Assembly: GCF_000696575.1 (NCBI RefSeq)
Contig: NZ_JMSQ01000026.1
Location: 172,393-236,392, forward strand
DNA length: 64,000 bases
Direction of reading: 5' to 3'
DNA from: Siccibacter colletis
Lineage (GTDB): Bacteria; Pseudomonadota; Gammaproteobacteria; Enterobacterales; Enterobacteriaceae
Shown: piece by piece, positions 19,426 through 29,387 of the stretch
How the letters are laid out: the number at the start of each line of letters is the position of its first letter
How positions within the stretch are numbered: the stretch's first letter is position 1
The notes under the pieces: generated by a model
Databases searched by the model: none
What the model was told of the DNA's origin: nothing
The model's input: only the letters and a program-made list of their open reading frames with translations
Translations under genes and position numbers: made by a program

Positions 19426-20151
19426 TCAGTGCGGCGGGGCAGCGCTCAGGGCAAATACCACCGCACCGCGGTAGTATGGCGAGGCGGCCAGGTCGCGCTC
19501 ATAGCGCCGGTCCCACGCGCCATATTCCACCACGCCAATTTTGAACGGAATACGTAACCCGTGCAGCGCCGGAAGATAGCGCGCGTAGCCCGGTACCGTA
19601 TGACGCCCCTGGTAGGTCTGCACCACCAGTTCGTCCACCGGCAGGGTGTTGAGCACCGCGATGTTGCCGGTTTTCGCCCAGTCGAGCAGCCCTGTTACGC
19701 CGAGGGCAAACCGCGCCGGTAGCCGCTGACGCAGACGCTGCAGGAAAGTGGCATAGTCCGCCAGCTTGTAGGTTGCTGCATCAAAATCGATCTGCAAACC
19801 CTGCACTTTATTGCCTGCCTTCTCCCAGCGCTCGGGCAGACGCAGCACGTGTTCCAGCACCTCGTCCGGCATATCCAGCGTGGCGATCCGCACCGTGATC
19901 CACACCGACGGCAGGCTAAGTCTGCTCACCGACGCGCCGAGACGCTGAAACACCGCCCGCTGCTGGTGCGTTACCACTTCGCCCTGATGCAGATACATCA
20001 CGCGCGCCTCACGCATCGCCGGGGTCGCCTTGACCCCCGACCAGAGCCAGAACGCCTGATAATCTGCCGCATCAACCCGGCCTGTGGGATACGCCTGCGC
20101 GGGCAGCAGCAGTGCGGCGGTTACCAGTAGTATTTGAGCTTTTGCGCCCAT
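19426..20151 (-). CDS. DUF3142-family secreted protein
   Basis: 241 residues with a Sec signal peptide (MGAKAQILLVTAALLLPAQA). The body matches my memory of DUF3142: DYQAFWLWSGVKATP, then a WITVRIATLDMPDEVLEHVL core, a barrel-like QGLQIDFDAATYKLADYATFLQ with acidic residues that resemble a glycosidase-fold motif, and VVQTYQGRHTVPGY. Biochemical function is unknown. Its first 10 codons overlap the end of the upstream 717-codon secreted gene, so the two are probably translated from one mRNA and may work together in the envelope. Confidence 0.8.
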   Translation of the reverse strand: MGAKAQILLVTAALLLPAQAYPTGRVDAADYQAFWLWSGVKATPAMREARVMYLHQGEVVTHQQRAVFQRLGASVSRLSLPSVWITVRIATLDMPDEVLEHVLRLPERWEKAGNKVQGLQIDFDAATYKLADYATFLQRLRQRLPARFALGVTGLLDWAKTGNIAVLNTLPVDELVVQTYQGRHTVPGYARYLPALHGLRIPFKIGVVEYGAWDRRYERDLAASPYYRGAVVFALSAAPPH

Positions 20152-22274
20152 ACGCTGCCCGGATAGTTTTTCTTCAGCTTATTGAACCAGCCCTGGCGCG
20201 TGGCCTTGCTCACTTCTTTGCCGCCGCAGTGGTTGTAACCCGACGGGGCGTAGCACATCACGGCGCGATAGAGCGCATAGCTTTTATCTTCCGGTTCCGC
20301 TTTGGTACTGGCGATAACGCGCTGGTAGAGCGCCTGACGATCGGGGCTGCTGAAGGCTGATTGGGTCTCGGGTGCGTCCCATATCATGTAGTCCAGCAGT
20401 TCCGGGGCCGGGCTGATGGTGACATTACTGGCGAAGATAAACTCCCCGAGGCAGTTCAGCGCATGGCTGTCATCGCCGTTTTTCGCCAGTACCGCCACGG
20501 TGTTATCCAGCGCCGGGCAAGCGTAGCCTGGCGTGGTCCCGGCTCCGGTCCAGTCAAAGGTGGTTAGCGCCACATCATCAAAAGCGCGCGTGTCGATGGG
20601 GCCGGTAATGTGCTGGCGCAACGTTTTATCCTGCAGATAGCCCTGATAGTCACCAGCCATCAGATCGCGGGTCAGCAGCGTATGCAGGGCGATAGTGCGC
20701 TCTTCATCGTTCATGCCGTGCTCGGCCTGACGACGCAGCAGCGGCAGCGGCGCGGCCGACTTCAGCGTCAGGGAGCGCCAGTACAGGTTGGTGATCGGGC
20801 TGTCGGCAGCAAAAATTGCCTCCGGGTTCCCGCTCTCAGTACGCGTCTGCATCAGGCGTTTTTCCAGCAGCTGTTGCTGCTCGCCCGCCGGACGATCTTT
20901 CAGGAGCCGCAGCCACCAGCGATCCGCCTCGGCCCATTGCTTTTTCGCCATCAGCGCATCGCCATACAGAACCTGCTCGCTGAACAGGATCACGTCGGGC
21001 TGCGGTGTGGTCTGCGCCGCCGGCGGGGTGGCGAGGAGGGCATCGTAGTCCGCCAGCTGCCAGAACTGCCGGGCGTGATGCAGGTAATTCCACAGCGGCA
21101 GCAGCGAGGCGTTTTCATAGGCCGGTTTGAGCGCGTCGAGCTGCTGCTGGCTGATGGTGGCCTTGCTGCCCTCGCGCAGCGCACGCAGAATTTCGCTGGC
21201 GGCGAGGCGCGGCGCGTGGTCGGCGCGGGTAAACACCTGGCTCTGCCAGCTCACCATACCGTTCTGCAACTTGCTTTCGGCTTCGCCGATGGTGGCGATC
21301 AGCGCGTCGGTGGTGTCGGCGGCTGTCAGCTGCTGCTCCAGATCGCCGGCCAGGGTTGTCCAGTCCTGCTGATACCAGGCGATGCGGCGCAGCATGCCGG
21401 TTGCGGAGTCAGCGTATTGCCCTTCAGGCCAGGCGGTAAGATAGGCTTTCGCATCCTCCCGCGCCTGCTGCACCGCGGCGCTATCGATCGCCTGGTTATT
21501 AAAGAAACCATACTCATCCGTGGCGTTGTGGGTGCTCTGGTTGAGCGCGTTGCGCATCAGCATGTAGCTGGCGGTTTCCGACACCCAGGGTTGCGGCGCA
21601 GCTTTCAGCGCGTTAAACGCGCTGCCTGCCCGGGCATAGTCGCCCTGATAAAACCAGGCGCTGGCCATCAGGTAATCCCGGAACGCTTTTGCGGCGTCGC
21701 CGTCAAGCGCGCTGAGAGCATCCAGCGCCGCGTTAGCTGGAGTGGGTGACGCGTGAAGCGCAAGCCGGGCCTGAGCCAGCGCTCGTCGCTCGTCGGGCGT
21801 CAGGGTTTTTTCTGCCTGTAACGCGGTGAAAAAGGCCGAGACCGTGGCGAGGTTATTAGAGACAAAACGGTTTTCCCGATCTTCATCGGCTTCGCTATCC
21901 AGCGCCGTTACCTCAAGGCCCAGCGCGGTAAGCTGAGCGGTGAGGGTGGTGGTCAGCGCGTCCGGCGCGGTGGTGGTTTCCTGAGGCGTTTCCGGCGCGT
22001 CGTACCACTCATCCAGGTGCGTGCCAAAGTAGTAGCTGCGGCTGCGGGTGATGTCCTGCGGGAAGGGTAGTACCGGCAGCGCCAGCGGTTTATCGCGGGT
22101 AACCAGCCGGATGAGATTGTCGCGCGTGTCGCTGGCCGGGTCGAGCCAGGGCTCACCTTCCAGATAGCAGTAGGGCACGCCCCACGGGCATGAGCCGCCG
22201 TCAGAAGAGGCGATGGCCTGAGTGGCGGTGAGCGACAGCAGGAGCAGCGCGAGCGCCTGAGGTTTCCTTAACAT
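20121..22274 (-). CDS. Large secreted protein of unknown function, helical-repeat type
   Basis: 717 residues from MLRKPQALALL at 22274 (the frame opens 16 codons earlier, but this ATG begins a clean signal peptide ending ATQAIASS). The mature N-terminus has cysteines in GGSCPWGVPYCYLEGEPW. The middle is rich in helix pairs such as AFRDYLMASAWFYQGDYARAGSAFNALK and WAEADRWWLRLLKDRP, typical of TPR-like solenoids. More cysteines occur near the end (YACPALDN, VMCYAPSGYNHCGG), so disulfides are likely in the periplasm. Not recognised as a named family. It overlaps the DUF3142 gene by 31 bases. Confidence 0.75.
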   Translation of the reverse strand: MLRKPQALALLLLSLTATQAIASSDGGSCPWGVPYCYLEGEPWLDPASDTRDNLIRLVTRDKPLALPVLPFPQDITRSRSYYFGTHLDEWYDAPETPQETTTAPDALTTTLTAQLTALGLEVTALDSEADEDRENRFVSNNLATVSAFFTALQAEKTLTPDERRALAQARLALHASPTPANAALDALSALDGDAAKAFRDYLMASAWFYQGDYARAGSAFNALKAAPQPWVSETASYMLMRNALNQSTHNATDEYGFFNNQAIDSAAVQQAREDAKAYLTAWPEGQYADSATGMLRRIAWYQQDWTTLAGDLEQQLTAADTTDALIATIGEAESKLQNGMVSWQSQVFTRADHAPRLAASEILRALREGSKATISQQQLDALKPAYENASLLPLWNYLHHARQFWQLADYDALLATPPAAQTTPQPDVILFSEQVLYGDALMAKKQWAEADRWWLRLLKDRPAGEQQQLLEKRLMQTRTESGNPEAIFAADSPITNLYWRSLTLKSAAPLPLLRRQAEHGMNDEERTIALHTLLTRDLMAGDYQGYLQDKTLRQHITGPIDTRAFDDVALTTFDWTGAGTTPGYACPALDNTVAVLAKNGDDSHALNCLGEFIFASNVTISPAPELLDYMIWDAPETQSAFSSPDRQALYQRVIASTKAEPEDKSYALYRAVMCYAPSGYNHCGGKEVSKATRQGWFNKLKKNYPGSVWAQKLKYYW

Positions 22275-22334
22275 GAGTACTGTTCCGTTAATCAAAAAAG
22301 AATGCCGCTGTGAAAGCGGCATCGACAGAGCGCG

Positions 22335-22787
22335 TTACGCGCGCGCTTTGATACGCAGGGTGATACCGTCTACGGCGATGACTTCCACCAGCGTCGTGGC
22401 GGGCAGATCCTCATCGGCCTGCACCGGCCAGCTGCTGTCGCCGATGCGCACGTGTCCACGCCCGTTGACCAGCGGCTGCTCAAGGCGAAAACGCTGGCCG
22501 ATAAACTGCTGCCCGCGCTGGTTCAGACCGTTATTACCCTCCGGACGCGCTTTGCGTTTCAGCCAGCGCGACCAGAGCACGGCGGCGACCACCGTCAGCA
22601 GGGCGAAACATAGCCCCTGCCACTCCCAGCCGACCGGGACGATCCACGTCAGCAGCCCGGTCAGGATGGCCGCGATGCCGCTCCACAGCAGATACCCGCC
22701 GGCACCGAGCATCTCGGCCGCCAGCAGCAGGCCGCCGAGCGCCAGCCAGAAAACATGTGCATGTTCGCTAATCAGCTCAATCATCAT
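22335..22787 (-). CDS. ybbJ: YbbJ, NfeD-family inner-membrane protein
   Basis: 150 residues: several hydrophobic segments in the first half ([26 protein letters not shown] and [17 protein letters not shown]) and a soluble OB-fold NfeD domain in the second half ([26 protein letters not shown]). NfeD proteins partner with stomatin/prohibitin-like proteins. The start overlaps the qmcA stop as ATGA, so the pair is translationally coupled, in the order qmcA-ybbJ as in E. coli. Confidence 0.93.
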   Translation of the reverse strand: MMIELISEHAHVFWLALGGLLLAAEMLGAGGYLLWSGIAAILTGLLTWIVPVGWEWQGLCFALLTVVAAVLWSRWLKRKARPEGNNGLNQRGQQFIGQRFRLEQPLVNGRGHVRIGDSSWPVQADEDLPATTLVEVIAVDGITLRIKARA

Positions 22788-23701
22788 TTGTGTCGGGCGG
22801 TGCCGCTCTCTTTAATCAGTTCGCTAATACCGGCGATGGAACCCATCAGGCTGCTGGCGTCCAGCGGCATCAGCACCACTTTGCTGTTGTTGGCGGAGCC
22901 AATCTGTTGCAGCGCTTCAGTATATTTCTGCGCCACGAAGTAATTCACCGCCTGAATGTCACCAGCGGCAATGGCTTCGGATACCATCTTCGTTGCCCGG
23001 GCTTCGGCCTCGGCGCTACGCTCGCGCGCTTCTGCTTCAAGGAAGGCCGACTGGCGTTCCCCTTCGGCTTTCAGGATCTTCGACTGCTTCTCGCCCTCGG
23101 CTTTGACGATTTCCGCCTGGCGAATCCCCTCGGCTTCCAGAATATAGGCGCGTTTGGTACGTTCGGCCTTCATCTGCGCATTCATCGCATCAATCAGTTC
23201 CGCCGGCGGACGCACGTCGCGGATCTCGATACGGGTGATTTTAATGCCCCACGGATTCGTGGCTTCATCTACGATGTGCAGCAGGCGGGTATTGATGTTG
23301 TCGCGCTGGGAGAGCATTTCGTCCAGCTCCATCGAGCCGAGCACGGTACGGATGTTGGTCATGGTCAGGTTGATGATGGCAAGCTCCAGATTGCTCACCT
23401 CATAGGCGGCTTTCGGCGCGTCAATCACCTGAATAAAACAGACCGCGTCGATGGCGACGTTGGCGTTGTCTTTGGAGATAACTTCCTGGGAAGGGATATC
23501 GAGCACCTGCTCCATCATGTTGATCTTGCGACCAATGCGATCCATGAAGGGCACCACCAGGTTCAGGCCCGGTTGCAGGGTCGTGGTATAGCGGCCAAAG
23601 CGCTCAACCGTCCACTGGTAGCCCTGCGGCACGATTTTGACACCGGCAAACACCACCACCAGCGCCACGAGAATCAGTACGGGAATAAGAATAAGCATCA
23701 A
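22784..23701 (-). CDS. qmcA: QmcA, stomatin/prohibitin-family membrane protein
   Basis: 305 residues, equal to E. coli QmcA. A single N-terminal membrane helix ([18 protein letters not shown]) is followed by the PHB/SPFH domain ([36 protein letters not shown]) and a long charged helix from about residue 175 rich in [22 protein letters not shown] repeats, a coiled coil that drives oligomerisation. Such proteins scaffold membrane microdomains and associate with NfeD proteins and the FtsH protease. Cotranscribed with ybbJ. Confidence 0.96.
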   Translation of the reverse strand: MMLILIPVLILVALVVVFAGVKIVPQGYQWTVERFGRYTTTLQPGLNLVVPFMDRIGRKINMMEQVLDIPSQEVISKDNANVAIDAVCFIQVIDAPKAAYEVSNLELAIINLTMTNIRTVLGSMELDEMLSQRDNINTRLLHIVDEATNPWGIKITRIEIRDVRPPAELIDAMNAQMKAERTKRAYILEAEGIRQAEIVKAEGEKQSKILKAEGERQSAFLEAEARERSAEAEARATKMVSEAIAAGDIQAVNYFVAQKYTEALQQIGSANNSKVVLMPLDASSLMGSIAGISELIKESGTARHK

Positions 23702-23798
23702 ACAACCTCCTCTGTTGGTTTGATGCCAGTGTACCGCGTAATAAAGCCAGGCGCAGCGCCTGGCTTTTGGGGGGGTAAATCTTTAACGCGTTTTGCGA

Positions 23799-24653
23799 TC
23801 AGTACAGCAGGGCGTAAAGCTGGCGGCGATAGCGGGAAGCCAGCGCATCGCCGGTGCCGAGTGCGGCGAGGATCTCCTGCAGCGTTTTGCGCGCCTGGCC
23901 GTCAGCGGCATTGAGATCGCCTTTCAGATGGCCAAACAGCAGCTCCAGCGCCTCTTCGTTACGCCCGACCTGGTGCAGCTGGAGCGCCAGTTGGGTGGCC
24001 AGCGCGGCGTCTGCCGGGTTAGCATCCACCTGCTGCTGAAGCTGCTGAATTTCCGGGGTGTCCGCGGCCTGTTTCAGCAGTTCGATCTGCGCCACCAGGC
24101 CCTGATAGCGGGTATCCTGGTCCTGCAGAGGAATGGTTTTCAGCACCGCTTCCGCGTCCTCAGAACGGTTGAGGGCGATCTGCGTCTGTGCCAGCAGCAG
24201 GCCGATTTCGCTCTGCTGATTCGACAGTTGCCAGGCTTCTTTCAGCAGCGGCAGCGCTTCCTGATGCTTGCCTTCGCCGATGAGCGCCATCGCCTCCAGG
24301 GCTTTCAGCTCCTCTTCACGCGGCAGCACTTTGTCGAGCAGGGCGCGGATCGCCTCTTCCGGCTGTGGCCCCTGGAAGCCGTCCACCGGCTGACCGTTCT
24401 GGAACAGGTACACGGTCGGGATGGCGCGCAGGCCGAACTGAGAAGCCACCATCTGCTCGGCGTCGCAGTCCACTTTTGCCAGCACGAACTGGCCTTTGTA
24501 CTGGGCAGCGAGGGATTCCAGCACCGGCGTCAGCTGCAGGCAGTGCTGGCTGCGCTCGGACCAGAAGTAGAACAGTACCGGCGTAGTCACGGACTGTTCC
24601 AGCACCTGTTGCAGGTTCGCTTCGCTGATATTAACAATATTTTCTACAGACAT
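23799..24653 (-). CDS. cnoX: CnoX (YbbN), chaperedoxin
   Basis: 284 residues: an N-terminal thioredoxin fold (about residues 1-110) whose active site is SQHC, SxxC in place of CxxC, as in E. coli CnoX, so it lacks normal thioredoxin redox activity. The C-terminal half holds TPR helices ([43 protein letters not shown]). The protein protects substrates from overoxidation and hands them to GroEL and DnaK. Neighbours qmcA and ybbO as in E. coli. Confidence 0.95.
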   Translation of the reverse strand: MSVENIVNISEANLQQVLEQSVTTPVLFYFWSERSQHCLQLTPVLESLAAQYKGQFVLAKVDCDAEQMVASQFGLRAIPTVYLFQNGQPVDGFQGPQPEEAIRALLDKVLPREEELKALEAMALIGEGKHQEALPLLKEAWQLSNQQSEIGLLLAQTQIALNRSEDAEAVLKTIPLQDQDTRYQGLVAQIELLKQAADTPEIQQLQQQVDANPADAALATQLALQLHQVGRNEEALELLFGHLKGDLNAADGQARKTLQEILAALGTGDALASRYRRQLYALLY

Positions 24654-24710
24654 ACGTCACTCTCTGTTGTCGGTTTCTTTTTACATGGGGGCAGCGGCAG
24701 GCGCTTCAAC

Positions 24711-25481
24711 TTAGCCACGTAAGATTTTATCCATCGCGCGCGTTGGCAGCAGGCGTTTGAGAACGCAGACCGCCCAGGTCACCAGCGTGACCGGATAGCG
24801 AATTTTTGGTGCGTTGCTCTCAAAAGCATGGCGCACTTTCGCCACTACCGCCTCCGGGCCGAGGGTGAAGCGCGCTGCGATGCCGGGATTTTCTACCGGC
24901 TTGTCGGACTGGGTCTGGTTAACGTTGTCAGTAAAGCGGGTACGGATCGGGCCGGGTTCAATCAGGCTCACCTTGATACCGGTGTGGCGCAGCTCCATGC
25001 GCAGCGCGTCCGACCAGGCTTCCAGCGCGTACTTGCTGGCCGCATAGGCACCACGGCCCGGCGTTGAGATAAGCCCCATCACCGAGCTGGTCATGACGAT
25101 GCGTCCTTCGCCGTGGGGCAGCATCGCGGGCAGCAGCAGCATGGTGAGCTGGTGCGCGCCGAAGAAATTGGCCGAAAACTGCTGCTCCAGCTGGGCACGG
25201 TTGATGGTGTGAAGCGGCCCGTAGAGGCCAAACCCCGCATTGTTAAAAATGCCCCACAGGCGATTGCTGGTGTGTTCAATCACCTTTGCTGCGGCCTGTT
25301 CTACACTTGCCGGTGAGTCGAGGTCGAGCAGAATGCCGGTAAAGCCAAGATCGTTCATGGCGGCGACGTCGGCTTCCTTGCGGCAGGCGGCCAGCACGTG
25401 AAAGCCCTGGCGCTGCAGTTCGCGCGCGCTTTCAAGGCCAATACCGCTCGAACACCCTGTAATTAAGACAGATTTTTGCAT
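24711..25481 (-). CDS. ybbO: YbbO, SDR-family NADP-dependent oxidoreductase
   Basis: 256 residues. Classical short-chain dehydrogenase signatures: TGCSSGIG at residues 8-15, FNNAGFGLYGP around 90, SSVMGLISTPG and the catalytic YAASK around 150. The E. coli protein reduces medium- and long-chain aldehydes. E. coli YbbO has about 13 extra N-terminal residues, but here the region upstream of MQKSVLITG does not continue the frame. Followed on the same strand by cnoX; tesA lies just upstream. Confidence 0.93.
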   Translation of the reverse strand: MQKSVLITGCSSGIGLESARELQRQGFHVLAACRKEADVAAMNDLGFTGILLDLDSPASVEQAAAKVIEHTSNRLWGIFNNAGFGLYGPLHTINRAQLEQQFSANFFGAHQLTMLLLPAMLPHGEGRIVMTSSVMGLISTPGRGAYAASKYALEAWSDALRMELRHTGIKVSLIEPGPIRTRFTDNVNQTQSDKPVENPGIAARFTLGPEAVVAKVRHAFESNAPKIRYPVTLVTWAVCVLKRLLPTRAMDKILRG

Positions 25482-25509
25482 AACTTTACCAGACGGGATC
25501 CCCGAACAT

Positions 25510-26139
25510 TTATGAGTCGTGGTTAACTAAAGGAGCCAGCCGTGTCGCCATCCAGTCCGCAATGAAGGGCTGTGCGTCAGGGCTGGGGTGAATACCGTCA
25601 TCCTGCATCCAGCCCGGTTTCAGATACACCTCTTCCATGAAAAACGGAACCAGAGGAATATCGAACTCCTTCGCAAGCTGCGGATAAATCGCGCTAAAGG
25701 CCTCAGTATACCGGCGTCCATAGTTGGCCGGCAGACGTATCTGCATCAGCAGCGGCTCGGCGTCGGCGGCTTTCACCGTCGTGATGATGTTACGCAGCGT
25801 GGCGGCTACCGCGTCCGGCTGAAAGCCGCGCAGGCCGTCGTTGCCGCCCAGCTCGATCAGGACCCAGCGCGGCTGATGCTGTTTCAGCAGCGCCGGCAGA
25901 CGCGCCAGCCCCTGCTGCGAGGTATCGCCGCTGATGCTGGCATTGACCACCGTTGTGTCGCGCGACTGCCACTTATCATTCAGCAGCGCAGGCCAGGCGC
26001 GGGTTGCCGACATCCGGTAGCCGGCGCTCAGGCTATCACCCAGAACTAACAACGTGTCCGCTGCGGCGGCGCGACAGGTTAACAGAGCCAGTAACAGGAA
26101 GGGCAAATGCCAGCGGAAAACATTGTTGAAGTTCATCAT
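25510..26139 (-). CDS. tesA: TesA, periplasmic acyl-CoA thioesterase I / lysophospholipase L1
   Basis: 209 residues with a cleavable signal peptide (cleavage at about RAAAA-DTLLVL). It is an SGNH/GDSL hydrolase: nucleophile in GDSLSAGYR, oxyanion residues in block II SGDTS and block III GGNDGLRG, and the Asp-His pair in DDGIHP. Hydrolyses acyl-CoAs, lysophospholipids and esters in the periplasm. The start MMNFNNVFRW at 26139 matches E. coli; ten upstream in-frame codons were dropped. Its first 33 bases overlap the start of the divergent ybbA. Confidence 0.96.
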   Translation of the reverse strand: MMNFNNVFRWHLPFLLLALLTCRAAAADTLLVLGDSLSAGYRMSATRAWPALLNDKWQSRDTTVVNASISGDTSQQGLARLPALLKQHQPRWVLIELGGNDGLRGFQPDAVAATLRNIITTVKAADAEPLLMQIRLPANYGRRYTEAFSAIYPQLAKEFDIPLVPFFMEEVYLKPGWMQDDGIHPSPDAQPFIADWMATRLAPLVNHDS

Positions 26140-26793
26140 CTTAAGAAATCCGTCGGTCAGGGGGAACATGAGCTTTCCATCCTTACCGGAGTTGAGCTGG
26201 TTGTCAAACCGGCGCAGACCATCGCCCTTATCGGTGAGTCGGGGTCCGGGAAGTCAACCCTGCTGGCGATCCTCGCCGGGCTGGACGACGGCAGTGAGGG
26301 CGAGGTCAACCTGCTTGGCAAGCCGCTGCACCAGATGGACGAAGAGGCGAGGGCACTGCTGCGCGCCCAGCAGGTCGGGTTCGTGTTCCAGTCCTTCATG
26401 CTGATCCCGACCCTGAATGCGCTGGAAAACGTCGAGCTGCCGGCGCTACTGCGCGGCGAAAGCAGCAGCGCCAGCCGGGCGAAGGCCAAAGCCAAGCTTG
26501 AGCAGTTGGGTCTTGGCAAGCGTCTCGACCATCTCCCGGCCCAGCTCTCCGGCGGCGAGCAGCAGCGCGTGGCGCTGGCCCGCGCGTTTAATGGTCAGCC
26601 TGCGGTGCTGTTCGCCGACGAGCCTACCGGCAACCTTGACCGTCAGACCGGCGACAAAATTGCCGATCTGCTGTTCTCCATGAACCGCGACTATGCCACC
26701 ACGCTGATTCTGGTGACCCACGATCCGCAGCTTGCAGCGCGCTGCGATCGCCGTCTGCGGCTGGTGGATGGCACACTGGTGGAGGAAGCATGA
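26107..26793 (+). CDS. ybbA: YbbA, ABC transporter ATP-binding subunit
   Basis: 228 residues, LolD/MacB-type ATPase. Walker A GESGSGKST near residue 44, signature LSGGEQQRVALARA near 147, Walker B LFADEPTGNLD near 170 and the His switch LVTHDP near 203. It powers the YbbP permease; the E. coli YbbAP-TesA set has been linked to moving or clearing hydrophobic compounds at the membrane. The 5' end overlaps that of divergent tesA by 33 bases, and its stop overlaps the ybbP start as ATGA. Confidence 0.95.
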   Translation: MPAENIVEVHHLKKSVGQGEHELSILTGVELVVKPAQTIALIGESGSGKSTLLAILAGLDDGSEGEVNLLGKPLHQMDEEARALLRAQQVGFVFQSFMLIPTLNALENVELPALLRGESSSASRAKAKAKLEQLGLGKRLDHLPAQLSGGEQQRVALARAFNGQPAVLFADEPTGNLDRQTGDKIADLLFSMNRDYATTLILVTHDPQLAARCDRRLRLVDGTLVEEA

Positions 26794-29204
26794 TTGCACG
26801 CTGGTTCTGGCGCGAATGGCGTTCGCCATCGCTGTTAATTGTCTGGCTGGCGCTGAGCCTGGCGGTGGCCTGTGTGCTGGCGCTGGGCAGCATCAGCGAT
26901 CGCATGGAAAAAGGGCTGAGCCAGCAGAGCCGGGAGTTTATGGCGGGCGACCGCGTGCTGCGCAGCAGCCATGAAATTCCGCAGGCCTGGCTGGATAAAG
27001 CCGCTGCCGACGGGCTGAAGGTCAACCGCCAGCTCTCCTTCCCGACCATGACCTTTGCCGGGGATACGCCGCAGCTGGCGTATGTGAAGGCGGTGGACAG
27101 CGGCTATCCGCTCTACGGCACGCTGCAGACGGAGCCGCCGGGCCTGAGCCCGACGCCGGGCAGCGTGTTGCTGGCCCCGCGTTTGATGTCGATGCTGAAC
27201 CTGAAGCCCGGCGATACCATTGATGTGGGTGATGCCACGCTGAAAGTCGCAGGTGAGGTGATTCAGGAGCCGGACGCGGGCTTCAACCCGTTCCAGATGG
27301 CACCGCGTCTGCTGATGAACGTTGAGGATGTCGCGCAGACCGCTGCGGTACAGCCCGGCAGTCGTATCAGCTGGCGCTACAAGTTTGCCGGCGAACCGGG
27401 GCAGATTGCCGATTACGAGTCCTGGCTGCTGCCGAAGCTCAAACCGGAACACCGCTGGCTGGGCATGGAAGATGAAGAGGGCGCGCTGGGGAAATCGCTG
27501 CAGCGCTCCCAGCAGTTCCTGCTGCTGTCGGCCCTGCTGACGCTGCTGCTGGCGGTGAGCGCGGTGGCGGTGGCGATGAGCCACTACTGCCGCAGCCGCT
27601 ACGATCTGGTGGCGATCCTGAAAACCCTCGGTGCCGGGCGGCAGGCGCTGCGCAAGCTGATCGTCGGCCAGTGGCTGATGGTGCTGGGACTGGCCACATT
27701 GACCGGCGGCGCGGTGGGGTTGCTGTTTGAACGCGTGCTGCTGCTGCTGCTCAAACCGGTGCTGCCGGCAGAACTGCCGGCAGCGAGCGGCTGGCCGTGG
27801 CTGTGGGCGGTAGGCTCTGTGGTGGTGATCTCCCTGCTGGTGGGCCTGCGACCCTATCGTCTGCTGCTGGCGACCCAGCCGCTGCGCGTGCTGCGCCGCG
27901 ATGTGGTCGCCAGCGTCTGGCCGCTGAAAGTGTATCTGCCAGTCATGGTGGCGGTGGTGGTCGCGCTGCTCGCGTGGCTGATGGGCGGACAAACCCTGCT
28001 GTGGGCGGTGCTGGCCGGTGCAGTCGTGCTGGCGCTGCTGTGCGGCCTGGTGGGCTGGCTGCTGCTGCGCCTGCTTAAGCGGCTGACCTTCCGCTCGCTG
28101 TCGCTGCGCCTGGCGGTCAATCGTCTGCTGCATCAGCCGTGGGCGACCATGAGCCAGCTGGCGGCGTTTTCGCTCTCCTTTATGCTGCTGGCGCTGATGC
28201 TGGTGCTGCGCGGCGACCTGCTCTCGCGCTGGCAGCAGCAGCTCCCGCCGGAAAGCCCGAACTACTTCCTGATCAACATCGCGCCGGAAGAGGTCGGGTC
28301 GATGAAAGCCTTCCTCGCTGAGCACCAGGTGATCCCGGAGGCGTTCTACCCTATCGTGCGCGCGCGTCTCACCGCCATCGACGGCAAAAGCACCGCGGGT
28401 AACAGCGACGAGGCGCTCAACCGCGAGCTGAACCTGACCTGGCAGGAGAATAAGCCGAGCCATAACCCGATCACCGACGGCAGCTGGCCGCCGAAAGCCG
28501 GAGAAGTATCGATGGAAGAGGGGCTGGCGAAACGGCTGAATATCGGGCTGGGCGACAGCGTGACCTTTACCGGCGATACCCAGGATTTCACTGCGAAGGT
28601 CACCAGCCTGCGTAAGGTGGACTGGGAGAGTCTGCGGCCCAACTTCTACTTTATCTTCCCGCAGGGCGCGCTCGACGGACAGCCGCAGAGCTGGCTGACC
28701 AGCTTCCGCTGGGAGCAGGGCAACACCATGCTTACCCAGCTTAATCGCGAATTCCCGACGGTAGGGCTGCTCGATATCGGTGCCATTCTGCGCCAGGCTG
28801 GCCAGGTGCTGGAGCAGGTGAGCCGCGCACTGGAGGTGATGGTGGTGCTGGTAACCGCCTGTGGCGTACTGCTGCTGTTAGCCCAGGTACAGGTGGGCAT
28901 GCGTCAACGGCATCAGGAGCTGGTGGTCTACCGTACGCTGGGTGCCAGCAAGCGCACGCTGCGCGCCACGCTATGGTGGGAATTTGCCCTGCTCGGCGTG
29001 GTCTCCGGGCTGGTGGCGGCCATCGGCGCGGAAACGGCGCTCGGCGTGTTGCAGACCCGGGTATTTGATTTCCCGTGGGAGCCGGAGTGGCGGCTGTGGG
29101 TGACGTTGCCGCTGTGCGGCGCGGTGCTGCTGTCGCTGTGCGGCGGCTGGCTGGGCGTTCGATTGCTGAAAGGAAAAGCGCTGTTCCGCCAGTTCACCGG
29201 TTAA
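26790..29204 (+). CDS. ybbP: YbbP, FtsX/LolC-type ABC permease
   Basis: 804 residues of a large inner-membrane permease with a type VII ABC (FtsX) fold: an N-terminal helix (LIVWLALSLAVACVLALGSISD), a large periplasmic domain, a set of helices around residues 240-480, a second periplasmic domain, and three C-terminal helices (LEVMVVLVTACGVLLLLAQV; LLGVVSGLVAAIGAE; LPLCGAVLLSLCGGWLGVRLL). Probably acts with YbbA and TesA. A terminator follows. Confidence 0.95.
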   Translation: MIARWFWREWRSPSLLIVWLALSLAVACVLALGSISDRMEKGLSQQSREFMAGDRVLRSSHEIPQAWLDKAAADGLKVNRQLSFPTMTFAGDTPQLAYVKAVDSGYPLYGTLQTEPPGLSPTPGSVLLAPRLMSMLNLKPGDTIDVGDATLKVAGEVIQEPDAGFNPFQMAPRLLMNVEDVAQTAAVQPGSRISWRYKFAGEPGQIADYESWLLPKLKPEHRWLGMEDEEGALGKSLQRSQQFLLLSALLTLLLAVSAVAVAMSHYCRSRYDLVAILKTLGAGRQALRKLIVGQWLMVLGLATLTGGAVGLLFERVLLLLLKPVLPAELPAASGWPWLWAVGSVVVISLLVGLRPYRLLLATQPLRVLRRDVVASVWPLKVYLPVMVAVVVALLAWLMGGQTLLWAVLAGAVVLALLCGLVGWLLLRLLKRLTFRSLSLRLAVNRLLHQPWATMSQLAAFSLSFMLLALMLVLRGDLLSRWQQQLPPESPNYFLINIAPEEVGSMKAFLAEHQVIPEAFYPIVRARLTAIDGKSTAGNSDEALNRELNLTWQENKPSHNPITDGSWPPKAGEVSMEEGLAKRLNIGLGDSVTFTGDTQDFTAKVTSLRKVDWESLRPNFYFIFPQGALDGQPQSWLTSFRWEQGNTMLTQLNREFPTVGLLDIGAILRQAGQVLEQVSRALEVMVVLVTACGVLLLLAQVQVGMRQRHQELVVYRTLGASKRTLRATLWWEFALLGVVSGLVAAIGAETALGVLQTRVFDFPWEPEWRLWVTLPLCGAVLLSLCGGWLGVRLLKGKALFRQFTG

Positions 29205-29223
29205 TTACGGTTATTAAGTAAAC

Positions 29224-29256
29224 AAAGGCGTCTGATTAATTTTCAGGCGCCTTTTT
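29224..29256 (+). terminator. Terminator after ybbP
   Basis: Stem AAAGGCGTCTGA with TTCAGGCGCCTTT (one mismatch), then a T-run, 19 bases after the ybbP stop. The rest of the gap up to 29387 is AT-rich leader of the porin gene. Confidence 0.85.
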
Positions 29257-29387
29257 CTTTTTGTAATACATATTAATAAAATAATTACATTTTAACAGCA
29301 CAAATCATTAAACCTGCTGAAGAATCGGCCGTTAATAAGCGGTACCATTTTTTTCGCTAATAAAAACGTAGTAACTAAGGATAATTA

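Noticed and set aside
20610..21749. 379-codon plus-strand frame inside the large secreted gene
   Set aside because: The minus-strand frame has a signal peptide, ribosome-binding site and operon partner; this one has none.
26835..28463. 542-codon open frame antisense to ybbP
   Set aside because: Shadow of a GC-rich gene; Gln/His/Arg-rich composition, no start signals, and ybbP is a well-known protein.
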